From assembly GCA_963682175.1 (NCBI GenBank), contig OY821786.1, forward strand, positions 23,768,501 to 23,832,500: a DNA stretch of 64,000 bases, given 5' to 3'. The stretch's first letter is position 1; each line of letters opens with the position of its first letter. This DNA is from Triglochin maritima. Its lineage: Eukaryota; Streptophyta; Magnoliopsida; Alismatales; Juncaginaceae. The notes below the pieces were generated by a model that searched no databases, was not told the DNA's origin, and saw nothing but the letters and a program-made list of their open reading frames with translations. The position numbers were made by a program, and so were the translations under genes. This document shows positions 1-11,468 of this stretch, in pieces.

Positions 1-957
1 AAGAAAGTGTGTCCAGAAACGGAACAGAAAGTTTGTCCAGAATAAGTGTATTTGCAGTCCGGAATAAGTGTATTTGTTGTCCGGAATAAGTGTATTTGTT
101 GTCCGGTTTAAGAATAAAGTGTGTCCAGAAACGGAACATAAAGTTTGTCCGGAATAAGTGGACTTGTTGTCCGGAATAAGTGTATTTGCTGTCCGGAATA
201 AGTGTATTTGCAGTCCGGAATAAGTGTAGTTGTCCAGAATAAGAAGAAAGTGTGTCCAGAAACGGAACAGAAAGTTTGTCCGGAATAAGTGTATTTGCAG
301 TCCGGAATAAGTGTATTTGTTGTCCGGAATAAGTGTATTTGTTGTCCGGTTTAAGAATAAAGTGTGTCCAGAAACGGAACATAAAGTTTGTCCGGAATAA
401 GTTGATTTGTTGTCCGGAATAAGTGTATTTGCAGTCCGGAATAAGTGTAGTTGTCCAGAATAAGAAGAAAGTGTGTCCAGAAACGGAACAGAAAGTTTGT
501 CCGGAATAAGTGTATTTGCAGTCCGGAATAAGTGTATTTGTTGTCCGGAATAAGTGTATTTGTTGTCCAGTTTAAGAATAAGTGTGTCCAGAAACGGAAC
601 ATAAAGATTGTCCGGAATAAGTGGACTTGTTGTCCGGAATAAGTGTATTTGTTGTCCGGAATAAGTGTATTTGCAGTCCGGAATAAGTGTAGTTGTCCAG
701 AATAAGAAGAAAGTGTGTCCAGAAACGGAACAGAAAGTTTGTCCGGAATAAGTGTATTTGCAGTCCGGAATAAGTGTATTTGTTGTCCGGAATAAGTGTA
801 TTTGTTGTCTGGTTTAAGAATAAAGTGTGTCCAGAAATGGAACATAAAGTTTGTCCGGAATAAGTGGACTTGTTGTCCGGAATAAGTGTATTTGCTGTCC
901 GGAATCGGAATAAGTGTATTTGCGGTCCGGAATAAGTGTATTTGCAGTCCGGAATAA
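1..957. repeat. Higher-order tandem satellite array
   Basis: The array is built from a 22-24 bp subunit whose core reads GTCCGGAATAAGTGTATTTG, with variants ending in TT, CT or CA before the next GTCC. A diverged marker subunit (AAGAAAGTGTGTCCAGAAAC) recurs at positions 1, 244, 465 and 707, giving a higher-order period of about 242 bp; the 221-bp interval lacks one subunit. The array enters from the left edge of the window, so its full length is unknown, and it decays after 957 into scattered TGTCGGAATAAAC relics up to about 1050. The long minus-strand reading frames here are only the repeat read through. Confidence 0.93.
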
Positions 958-2339
958 TATATGGCTTCATTATTGTCGGAATAAACGAATCAATATATGG
1001 AATACAATAATATGATGTCGAAACAAAACTGTCGGAATAAACAAAACTGCCGCCCCCTGCCACCCCCGCACAAACTCAACAAATCTCCCACTCAATATTT
1101 TACCCCACAAAAATTACGTTTAGGAAAAAAATAGCATCTCAGATTTCATTACAAACACAAACACACACAAATTACAAAAATAATATATATTTTCCCAGTA
1201 AATCGGAAAGAAGATGTAAGACTTAAACATGACCGTCTCATTCACGCTGCTTACGTTGTGAAGAACCTTGGGAGTCGGCATCAGACGCTTCTTCGACGTA
1301 ATATCTTACTCGAAATGATGATTTATTACGGAGAGATGTACAACATAAACCGAACAGACGTAAGTGTTCACCACGGAGCGTTGTCAAGAACATCGGGAAG
1401 TCTTCGCACCGTCCCATTCACGCTGCTTACGTTGTGAAGAATCCTGGGAGTCGGCATCAGACGCTTCTTCGAAATGGTGATTTATTCTGGAGAGAAAGAA
1501 TGAAGAAGAAAGAAAGAGTGTCATCATATTTGTATTTGGGTGGAGAGAGAGAACGTGCTGAGTTGAAACGCATTTAATGTGATTTGAGTGGACATCAGGA
1601 AAAAAAACAAAAAAACATTTATGCTTTGGCCACGTAAGGGCTGACATGGATGTCCACGTAGAACGCGTCCGTGACGCGCTGCGTTCAACAAACATTTCCC
1701 TTAATTTAAATGAATTTTCACCTAGAGTAATATGCTTTACTGGTGCCGACGCTTCATACCATCTTTTTGGTACCAATAATTAAAACTTCATTCGCGTCTA
1801 GCCAAGTTAGAATTGAATGGAACTCTTCTCTAGCTATGCCTTAATGGTAACCACCAAGACAATGACGCAATGTCTCTATCCAAATCAAAGTTAATGATCT
1901 AATAATGTAAACAGTTAGATAAACTTTGGCTCGATTAGCAAAATATGTTGTTATAGGAATAAATCGAATTGGAGGAGTTTTGTTTTAAACAATATAAAGA
2001 CCATCATTATCAATGAGTCGCGACTGAACCAACTTAAATACACAGTTCAACTGCTCCAATGTTAGAATTTGTTTTTCAATATATTTGTGTAAAATGTAAA
2101 ACATTACTTGTGAAATTAAAATAAATAAGCATGTTATTCTCTTGACGTCTAAATATTACATTGAATATAAGATAAATATCAGTTTGTCACCCAAAATTGA
2201 GGTAGTTGACATTAACATAACATTTTAAAACATCCAAAATTGATCCAATCAAATAACCAATCTTTTCATTTGGTTCATTTGAGTTGAAAACACAGTTAAG
2301 AGAATTTGGATTCTAGTTTAATACTTTAATTTAAGGATT
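958..2339. other. Unassigned intergenic DNA with an internal duplication
   Basis: No supported gene. The stretch 1232-1336 is repeated in direct orientation at 1408-1497 (CGCTGCTTACGTTGTGAAGA, then GGAGTCGGCATCAGACGCTT). The first copy has about 14 extra bases after CTTCGA. A 130-codon minus-strand frame (1384-1776) overlaps the second copy but shows no recognisable domain. The rest is AT-rich without visible structure. Confidence 0.6.
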
Positions 2340-4130
2340 TTTTGTAATAATGTTGTAAAAATAATAAATTAGAAGAATATATACCTGAAAAATTTATTTG
2401 AAAAAATATGTTTTTGAAAAACGGCAATGTTTCATTAAGTAAAAATGGTGTCCGTGATGTCATTTTTAAGAAACATATTTTACGAACTAATTTTTCCAGT
2501 ATATATTTTTCAAATTTATTATTTTTTACAATGTCGTTTTTTTCAATTTTCCAGTATAAATTTTCCAGTATAATTTTACATCCCTGAAACCATTATAGAC
2601 TTATCCTTACAAAAATTAGATAACATACATTTTTAAAATAAAAAATGGAACACATTTTTAACAGGATAGAACACGTTTTTGGGTATTTTGATAACATGTT
2701 CATGTTTCTCTTCCTTTTTGTCATCAATTCAAATACCACATTTTTAGTGTTTCATTTATTTTTGATTTTTTAGTTATATATTAGATATTTAATAAAACTA
2801 TAAGAAATTATTACTTGAACTAAAGATAAAAAACGATCAATCCGATTTTTGATTAAAATAACAAAAAAGATCATCTTTTGTGTATAAGTTAAATGTATAT
2901 TGTTAAAACGAGATGTATGTCGTAATCTCAAATATTTAAAAATAAAAAATTCTAGTAAAAATTTTAAAATTTTGGATTGGAAGTTTATCATGGAGAATAT
3001 ATTATTTTGGGGTTAAAGTAGAATATGTTATTATCTTTTTCGTTAATATACTATATTTTAAAGATGTCTACTTTACAAATAGTTAAAATTTATTAATTAA
3101 ATTTATTAATTTAATTATTAAGTAATATTTATTTAATATGGGGGTTTAGTAATATGTTATTCTAGCGTTAAATTTATAATATACTTTTTTATAAAAATAT
3201 AATTTATAAAAAATGTTATTTTTTAGTATAAATTTATAATGAATTAATTTTTAACATAATTTTTTTAAATTTATAATTTATAAAATTTGTTATTTATAAA
3301 TTTATAAAATTTGTTATTTATAAATTTATAAAATTTGTTATTTATAAATTTATAAAATTTGTTATTTATAAATAATATTTATTTATTGTGTGTACTTTAA
3401 TCCTAAAATAGTATATTCTCTGATTTTCAACCCAAAAATTATAAATTTTTACTACAATATTTTATTTTTAAATATTTGATATTGCGACTTACATCTCACT
3501 TTTAAAATATACATTTAATGTATATACAACATATAATTTTTTGGGTTATTTTTATCACAAAATAGGATTCATCATTTTTTATCTTTAGTTCAAATAGCAA
3601 TTTCATTGGAAGGGACCTCCAGGAAACATATTTTTTGTTAAAATGTCTAATTTATAATTAAAAAATAAATTTCAAAAATCAACTAAACACTAACAATGTG
3701 ATATTTGAATTGATGAAAAAAGAGAGACATGAATATGTTATCAGAATACCTAAAAAATTATTCTATCGTGTTGAAAATGAGTTCAATTTTTATATATTTG
3801 AAATGCATGATTTCTAAAAATAAGGATAAGTCGAAAACATATTTTTACCAAGTCAAAAACGACATCGGTAATATCATTTTTTACTTAATGAAAACGACAT
3901 TATAGTTGTCATTTTTAATAAGCATATTTTTTAAAATAAGTTTTTTAGGTTTATATTCTTCAAATTGTTGTATTTTACTACATTATTTCAAAATGTGTTT
4001 TTATCAAGTCAAAAATGACATTCGTGATGTCGTTTTTACTTAATGAAATGACATTATAGTTGTTTTTAATAAATTTATTTTGTCAAATAGGTTTTTCAAG
4101 TTTATATTTTTTTAAATTTTATTTTATGGG
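2340..4130. repeat. Degenerate foldback (long inverted-repeat) element
   Basis: About 700 bp at 2340-3060 is matched in reverse complement by 3375-3990. Matching pairs include the stretch before CATCAATTCAAATACCACAT (about 2724) with ATGTGATATTTGAATTGATG (about 3697), and the CGAGATGTATGTCG region (about 2909) with GCGACTTACATCTC (about 3485). The arms keep their order and have diverged by substitutions and small indels. The distal part of the right arm is duplicated in tandem (about 3838-3985 and 3988-4130, both with CAAGTCAAAAA and a TTACTTAATGAAA core). There is no coding capacity. It resembles a foldback or long-TIR MULE-like non-autonomous element, but no clean termini or target duplication were identified. 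Confidence 0.72.
3281..3372. repeat. 24-bp tandem repeat, four copies
   Basis: Near-perfect repeats of a 24-bp AT unit starting TAAAATTTGTTATTTATAAA begin at 3281, 3305, 3329 and 3353. They lie in the spacer between the arms of the surrounding inverted-repeat element. Confidence 0.88.
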
Positions 4131-4171
4131 ATGGAACACGAGTTGGTGTTGTATATGGACGTCATAATTAC

Positions 4172-5782
4172 CATTGCCCCTCTTAATTGAGTCATGATAT
4201 TAGTGGGCCCCTTGATAAAGCGAAGTTTAATGTGCACAATGTGATTTGAGTTAAGTCACATATTTATAACTAGCTTAAAGAGATCAAGAAATGAATACTA
4301 ATACAAAGATGACACAATGCTACTTTGTGTGTATTCTTAATATCATTAGGCAATGGACGGACACAAGTGATGAACTCCATCACTAAATGGATCGGGTTTT
4401 GGTTCGAGTGGAATTAAGACATCTAACTAATTGGGAGCTATAATGTGTAGCTAGATACCGCTTATAGCTTGTGATATTAAGCTCTTAATATCACTGCCAA
4501 CTTAGTCTAGATCCTCCCATAGGTCACACCGCAAGAAACCGGAAACAAGAAGCTTGATTTTTGGTTCATATGATGTGTCGGGTTTCTTATAGAAAATATG
4601 ACACATGTGGTGAACAAGTAAAATCAATTATGTTATATATGAACATAATAAGAATCATGATAAATTCATATGAGATGCATACATTATGGGGTGCAATAAT
4701 TTATTGTTGCATAAGATAATATATTGCATAAGTTGTGAATTTGCTAAAACCCCCTAAAGTTCAAATTTTGTTGGAAATAAATCCAAAATTTGAAAAAGGC
4801 AAAATCGGGTAGAAGTTCGGTAATCCGTTAAGGTTCGGTCGACCGAAGGATCTGTGGATCGGTCAACCGAACGTGGAACGGATGGTCAAAGTTGATTGAC
4901 CGAACTTGACCAAAGTGCCTCGAACTTTGGTACGGTGTACCGAACCAGAAACGGTCGACCGAAAAATGTCAAGTTCCGATATTTTTGGTTAACCGAATAG
5001 CACTCGGTAATAGGTGAGAATTCGTCCGATCGGTTAAGGAGAATTTTTCCCCTTAAGATTCGGTAAGCCGTCTAGTACTCGGTTATACGAACGTGACATA
5101 TTCGGTTAACCGAGTGGGTCTCGGTAAACCGAACAACGGTCGATTTTCTGCCTTTGATTATTAAGAGATTAATTTGATCGATGGTTGGATTAGCTCCAAA
5201 TTTGGTCAAACGTTTTGTGGGTGCATGTAATGCATTGTGGATTAGTTTGTGAGAAAAATTGTCATAAAACCGTGGCTGAAGAATAGCCATGATTAAGAGT
5301 AAGATTGGAACCTATAAATAGGTCCTTATTCTCCCCAATTGGGGTTACACAATTCAGATTTAATTCTCTCCTAATTCACCACCAAATACCCACAAAAAAT
5401 TCTCTTAATTCTCTAGTCTTTGGAAGGAGAAATCTCAGAGGCTAAGGAAGGGGTTTGTAACTAGATTCTAAGCTCGTTTGGAGATTGATTGGCTAGCTCC
5501 TTTCTCTCCAACCTTGTTTAGGGTTTTGGTGAACACTCGGAGGCATCCGGCGCAACGGGAAGCGACGATCGTCTTCCTCAACGTCTCTGGAACATCAAGA
5601 AGTTTTAGAGAACTTCTAGGTATGAATTTTGGAGTCCCTAGTGTTTGTTTTAATAAAGTTTTGAAACTAGTTAAAACAAACCGATGCATGCATGAAATAA
5701 ATCGTAGAGAAATTGATATTGATCCTTATTATGCATAAAAATTCGAAAAATATACATGCATAATTAAACATGAAATCCTACA
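4172..5782 (+). repeat. 5' LTR of copia element 1, truncated at its start
   Basis: The first base matching the 3' LTR is 4172, equivalent to 11856; the first 387 bp of the U3 are missing. The LTR ends in CCTACA immediately before the primer-binding site. Its U3 (4836-5130) holds exact CGGTCGACCG at 4836 and 4952 and degenerate forms such as GGTCAACCG, GATTGACCG and GGTTAACCG. Confidence 0.92.
5312..5320 (+). promoter_or_regulatory. TATA box of copia element 1 LTR
   Basis: CTATAAATA lies about 180 bp after the palindrome-rich part of the LTR and is preserved in the 3' LTR at 12996-13004. It is the probable start of the R region. The same CCTATAAATAGG context recurs in the related solo LTR at about 47328. 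Confidence 0.7.
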
Positions 5783-5783
5783 G

Positions 5784-5795
5784 TGGTATCAAAGC
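5784..5795 (+). other. Primer-binding site, tRNA-iMet type (element 1)
   Basis: TGGTATCAAAGC follows the LTR end after one base and matches the usual plant copia primer site TGGTATCAGAGC except for one base. It primes minus-strand DNA synthesis. Confidence 0.85.
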
Positions 5796-7271
5796 TTAGG
5801 GTTCAATTTTCTCATGATTTAAGTCTGTAAACGAATTTAGTTTACCATCTAGGATTTAAACAATTCGATTTACCGGTTTTTCGGTCTATAAATGTCTTGT
5901 TGAAATAATTCCATGTAATAATTCGTTTTAAATGTTTTAAGTGTTTTAAAACATGCCATGCAATTATTAGAATTATTTCAACTTACAATAATTTCGTTTT
6001 AAGTATAAACGAGCGTTTTTGTAAGAAAATCGACAAAACCGAAAAACTGCGTTCATCTTTCCTTTCTAGGAAATTGGATGGACAGCGGTTCAAAATTATT
6101 TTTGAACTATGGATGTATGAAAAACGTTTTTAATGGATTTCAAAATGTTTTTCAAAGAATTGTTTGGGATTTTAGATGCTTGATAAACTAGGTGAAATAG
6201 TTTATAGCAATATTGTATGCATGGATGCTCGAGTTGTCTTTGCAGGAATTGTGAGTTTATATGTTCCAAATCGGCGCCTATGAATGTCTATAATTATTAT
6301 TATACAGGGCTTATGTATGTAAAAGCCATATTCTCTATTTTCTATCTTTAGAATTGCATTTGCATATGAGAGGTTTTCTACATAGGACTTGCACTAGTCG
6401 GTTTTTATCGAATGTGAGGAGCATGTTTATTTTCTGTAAAATCTACATCTCCGGTGTAAGAAGAAGTCGCCGTTGAAGCGCATTGATCGAGGATCGAGGA
6501 TCAGGGATCGAGGATCAATGATCAAAGGGAACATATAAACTCACTCAATGTGGATTGTGTGAATGGTTTAAATTCTGTTTTATGATCTTGCTATGCATGT
6601 GATGAATGTGGTGAATGTTAGGAGGTGTATGAATGATAATATGCATGATAACCTAAAATTCTGAATCACATGTTAATATATGAAATTGTCCAACAAAAAT
6701 TAGGAGTAATTTTCCTTCTTATTTCATCCACTAGCAGCCATCGATCGGGGGATACTCTGCTCGCCCTTAGCGGGAGATAACTCCCTCCATCTTTGGGAAT
6801 AGTGGGAGATATAATGGTTGTCTGTTGTTGTGCCACGATTAGACATATGAGGTGTGTTTCACCCTAGTGAACCCCGAGTATGTTTAGTTGTGAATACAAT
6901 GGATAAACGTATCTCGTATCAAATGAAAATAAGTTTTCTTAACATTACCTAGAGCCCTCGCTCGGTTTTGGGAAAAAGTTTTTCTTACGAGGATAGGTCG
7001 CATTCCCTCATAATTAAAACGACAAGAGTCACAAGAGTTTGAAGATGCTAATGTTGCTAAAATTCAAAAAGGTTGTGATTAGAAAGAGTTTTTCTTACCT
7101 TGATATTGTAATGTATTCGATAGCCCTTAGCTAGTCTATATTACAATTGATGGGATCTTGGATTGTTGCATTTATGGACAAAAATTTATTTGCAACATTT
7201 ACATTCACATATGTATGCATTTGAAAACATAAAATTGGCATTAAATCCTGTATGATTTATTTTGTAGAAAA
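5796..7271 (+). other. Untranslated leader of copia element 1
   Basis: About 1.5 kb without a supported gene. It contains a short tandem run of GGATCGA/GGATCAG units (about 6484-6524), and the whole leader is conserved in copia element 2 (36718-38197). Its length suggests packaging or translational control signals, which is inference. Confidence 0.75.
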
Positions 7272-10200
7272 ATGTCGAACATCCAACCTATCGTACGGTC
7301 CATGATAGAAAAACACCCTTTAGCAAATGATGGCTCAAACTTCATTAGTTGGCAACTCAAACTCAACATCGTGTTAAAGTTTGAGAAACTATCTCACATT
7401 TTGGAAGGTCCAATCCCAAAATGGAATGAGAGATTAACCGATGAAGAGAAAGAGGCTAAAGCCAAGTGGGAGGACCAAGAGAACCAAGTTCACGGTCTTA
7501 TGCTAGCATCCATGGGTGACTCGCTTCAAGCGAAATACTTGGATTCAAAACCCAAGAAGACCATGGAGGCTTTATCTAGGATGTTCATGGATAGTGCCCG
7601 AAAGGAGCGCTATAAGACCACCATCGCACTCACAAGGTGCCATATGGCGGAGGGAACATCGGTATCCGTGCATTTTCTCACGATGCAAGGGTACCTTGAG
7701 AAGTTGGCAAAGCTCTCTTCACCGATGCCTGAGGACATTGCTGAAGATATGATTCTTGGCTCTCTAGCCCCGTCCTTTAAGGACTTTGTAATGCACTATC
7801 ACGTGCGTGAAAAAGGGGTGAGTCTTGAGGAGCTACACAACACTCTCAAAACTGCTGAAGTTGACATGGGCAAGGGTAGGGACAAGCAAGTCCTTGCCGT
7901 CCATGGGAGGAGCCATAAGATTGGTAAAGGAAAGGGCAAATCTACCAAAAGTAGTTCAATCAAGAGCAAGGGAGTAGGAGGTGCTCATAAAAGTGCCTCG
8001 AGGGGGAAATCTCAGAAATCTCCAACTCCCAATACGGAGTGCTTTCACTGCGGTGAAAAAGGACACATCCGGCCAAATTGCCCCAAGTACAAGGAAGACA
8101 TTGACAACGGAGTGATTGAACGTCGGCGCCCCAAAAAGGCCAAAGGTATATTTGTTATTGAAATAAATTTAGCCACCTCTGTCCAGGATTGGGTAATTGA
8201 TACCGGATCTTGTGCTCACATAGTTTCTAATGTGCAGCAACTCATGGATAGGAAGGAACTCGTAAGGAACGAGGTAGAATTGAAGGTCGGAAATGGTGCG
8301 AACGTGTCTGCGGTTGCACAAGGTTCTGTGGTGCTTCAATTATGTAGTGGTTTAAATTTATGTCTAAAGAATGTTTATTATGTGCCTTCGATTAGCAAGA
8401 ACATTATTTCTGTATCATGTTTAGATATGGATAATTTTAATATAAATATTTCAAATTCTTGCTTGTCTATATCGAAGAATGGTGTTTTCTATGCAAATGC
8501 ATTCATAAGGAATGGTCTCTATTTGCTTGAAATGAATGATAAACAAATCTTTAATATCAATAACAAAAGACTTAAGACCAGTCACGAGAATGATACTCTC
8601 TTATGGCACTATCGTCTTGGTCACATAAATGAAAAACGCATCAAGAAATTGCAAGAAGCTAACCTTCTTGGTCTACTTGATTTTAAATCATTGGAGACGT
8701 GCCAACCATGTTTAATGGGAAAAATGACCAAAAAGCCTTTCAAGAAGAAAGGTCCGAGGGCGAGTGGCTTGTTGGATTTGATACATTCCGATGTATGTGG
8801 TCCAATGAGTACTAGTGCACGAGATGGTTTCAAGTACTTCATTACGTTCACGGATGATTATAGTCGTTACGGCTATGTTTATCTAATGAGAAACAAAAGT
8901 GAATCGTTTGACAAGTTCAAGGAATACAAGAATGAAGTAGAGAACCAACTCGACAAGAAAATCAAGTCTCTGCGAACGGATCGTGGAGGTGAGTACTTAA
9001 GTGCCGAATTTGACTCATACCTAAAGGAGTTTGGTATTGTACCTCAACTCACCCGTCCCGGTACACCTCAGTGGAATGGGGTATCCGAAAGGAGGAATAA
9101 GACATTGCTCGACATGGTTCGGTCAATGATGAGTCATGCGGAATTACCTCTTTACTTTTGGAGTTATGCACTACAAACTGCGGCTTACACACTAAATAAT
9201 GTTCCATCCAAATCCGTGGAGAAAACTCCTTATGAGCTATGGAGTGGTAAAACACCTAAGCTCAATTTTCTCAAGATTTGGGGTTGTGAGGCTTACGTCA
9301 AGTGATTGATGTCGACCAAACTTCAACCAAAAGCGGATAAGTGCTTCTTTATTGGTTATCCTCGTGAGAGAAGAGGATACTACGTTTGGCATATCACCTC
9401 CAATCGAGTGATTGTAGAGAGGGATGCCATATTTCTGGAAAAAGAATTTCTAGAAAAGGTAAAAAGTAGTGGGAGTAGGGTTGTGCTTGAGGAAACTCAA
9501 GATACTCTACAAGATCATGACATAGATGATGACATCCAAGATCATGAAGGCCCAACCGAGATTCCTTTGGTTAGTGGGAGCATGAGCGAGAAGTCATCAC
9601 AAGAAATTGTGAGAGAATCTCAATCATCCCCACCAAGTGTACGTTCAAGAGTTGAACGTGAACCCATTCCTCAAGAAATTGTGGAAGAAGTTCAAGAGAC
9701 ACGAGAAGACCCAAAAGAACTAAGAAGGTCAACAAGGGAAAGGAAGAAACCCGATATGTATCTGGGACTTCATGAAATCATGGTACTAGATACCATTGAT
9801 CCCTTAACCTTCCAAGAAGCAATGGAAAGGGAAGACTCCAAACTATGGCTAAAGGCCATGGAATCCGAAATAGAATCCATGTATGATAACCAAGTATGGA
9901 GCTTGGTTGACCTTCCTCAAGGTAAAAAGGCCATTCAAAATAAATGGGTTTTTAAGAGGAAGATGGACATGGATGGGAACTTGACAACATACAAAGCGAG
10001 GCTTGTAGCGAAGGGTTTCACTCAAGTTCAAGGAATTGAGTATGATGAAACTTTTTCACCGGTTGCCATGTTCAAGTCTATACGGATAATGCTCGCTATT
10101 GCTGCATTTCATGATTATGAAATATGGCAAATGGATGTCAAAACGACGTTCCTTAACGGGAACTTGGAGGAGGATGTGTACATGGTACAACCTCAAGGTT

Positions 10201-11384
10201 TTGAAGATCCAAAGAATAGCGAGAACGTATGCAAGCTTCAAAGATCCATCTATGGATTGAAGCAAGCATCAAGGAGTTGGAACAAACGCTTTGATGAGGA
10301 AGTGAAGAATCTTCACTTCATTCAAAGTAAGGAAGAACCTTGTATATACAAGAAGGTTAGTGGGAGCCATGTAGTATTCCTGATCCTATATGTCGATGAC
10401 ATATTGCTTATGGGCAATCATATTCCTTTGCTTGAGCAAACGAGAAGTTCATTGAAATCCGCATTCTCAATGAAAGACATGGGTGAGGCTCAATACATCT
10501 TGGGAATCAAGATATATCGAGATAGATCCCGTAGACTCATTGGCCTCAGTCAACGTGCATACATTGACAAGGTCTTGGAAAGGTTCAGGATGAACAACTC
10601 CAAAAAGGGCAGTGTGCCAATGAGTATGGGTGTGCTACTCAAGAAGTCTCAACGTGCACAATCACGTAAAGACTTAGAGTACATAAAGGATGTCCCTTAT
10701 GCTTCTGCAATTGGGTCGATCATGTACGCGATGACTTGCACAAGACCCGATGTCTCGTATGCTCTAAGCGTGACAAGTCGTCACCAATCCAACACAGGTC
10801 CTGAGCATTGGACTGCGGTCAAGAATATCCTGAAGTGCCTTAACTGGACTAAGGATAAGATTCTTGTTTATGGAGGACAAAGGGAGTTGATAGCCGAGGG
10901 CTACTCAGATGCGAGTTTCATGAGTGATCCAGACGATAGAAGGTCGCAGTCAGGATATGTCTTTCTTCTGAATGGTGGAGCTGTGAGTTGGCGTAGCTGG
11001 AAGCAAACCACTACGGCCGATTCAACTACTGCTTCAGAAGTAATGGTTGTCGCTGAAGCGAGCAAGGAAGGAGTGTGGATTAAGAAGTTCCTTGAAGAGC
11101 TTGGAGAAGTTCCCTCGAGCGAGGGACCCATTGAGCTATTTTGCGATAATAGTGCATCTATCTCGCAAATCAAGGATCCCAAATCACACCACAAAGTGAA
11201 GTACATGGATCGTAAGTACTTCGTGACATGTGACCTCATCGACGAAGGCAAAATAAATCTTTTATGGGTGGACACCAACAGCAACACAGCTGATCCATTC
11301 ACAAAACCCTTATCCCAAGCCAAGGGCGAAATGCATTTCGAGTCCATGGGATTGAGGAACCATGTAGATTGGCTTGATGATTGA
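7272..11384 (+). pseudogene. Copia gag-pol polyprotein with one in-frame stop
   Basis: One frame of 1370 codons is interrupted only by TGA at 9303-9305, where the family normally has arginine, so CGA to TGA is likely. Domains in order: gag helical region (about residues 20-200); CCHC zinc knuckle CFHCGEKGHIRPNC (257-270); aspartic protease with WVIDTGS (Asp310); integrase with the HHCC zinc site and core motifs HSDVCGP, RTDRGGEY and NGVSERRN; then, after the stop, reverse transcriptase with YVDD and RNase H with YSDASF. The start codon was chosen because it matches the second copy at 38198 and lies at the end of the conserved leader. The length is normal for a copia polyprotein. Read-through or transcription is possible; autonomous mobility is unlikely with this stop. 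Confidence 0.94.
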
Positions 11385-11454
11385 TATGTAATGGGGTTTA
11401 CCCTAGTTATTATTGTTTTATACATTGAGTATGTATGGGAAAGAAAACTTTAAT

Positions 11455-11468
11455 AACAAGTGGGAGAT
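11455..11468 (+). other. Polypurine tract of copia element 1
   Basis: AAGTGGGAGAT directly precedes the TGAAGGG start of the 3' LTR and is the expected primer site for plus-strand synthesis. The short stretch from the pol stop to here (11385-11454) has no gene. Confidence 0.65.

Noticed and set aside
351..1063. Two minus-strand frames of more than 160 codons
   Set aside because: They are the satellite read through: the peptide repeats NTLIPDNKYTYSGQQ-like units with the DNA period. No independent coding signal.
1384..1776. Possible 130-residue minus-strand protein
   Set aside because: No domain, overlaps a duplicated non-coding segment, and composition is not distinctive.
8621..9255. Minus-strand frames within copia element 1
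   Set aside because: Shadows of the intact gag-pol frame on the other strand.
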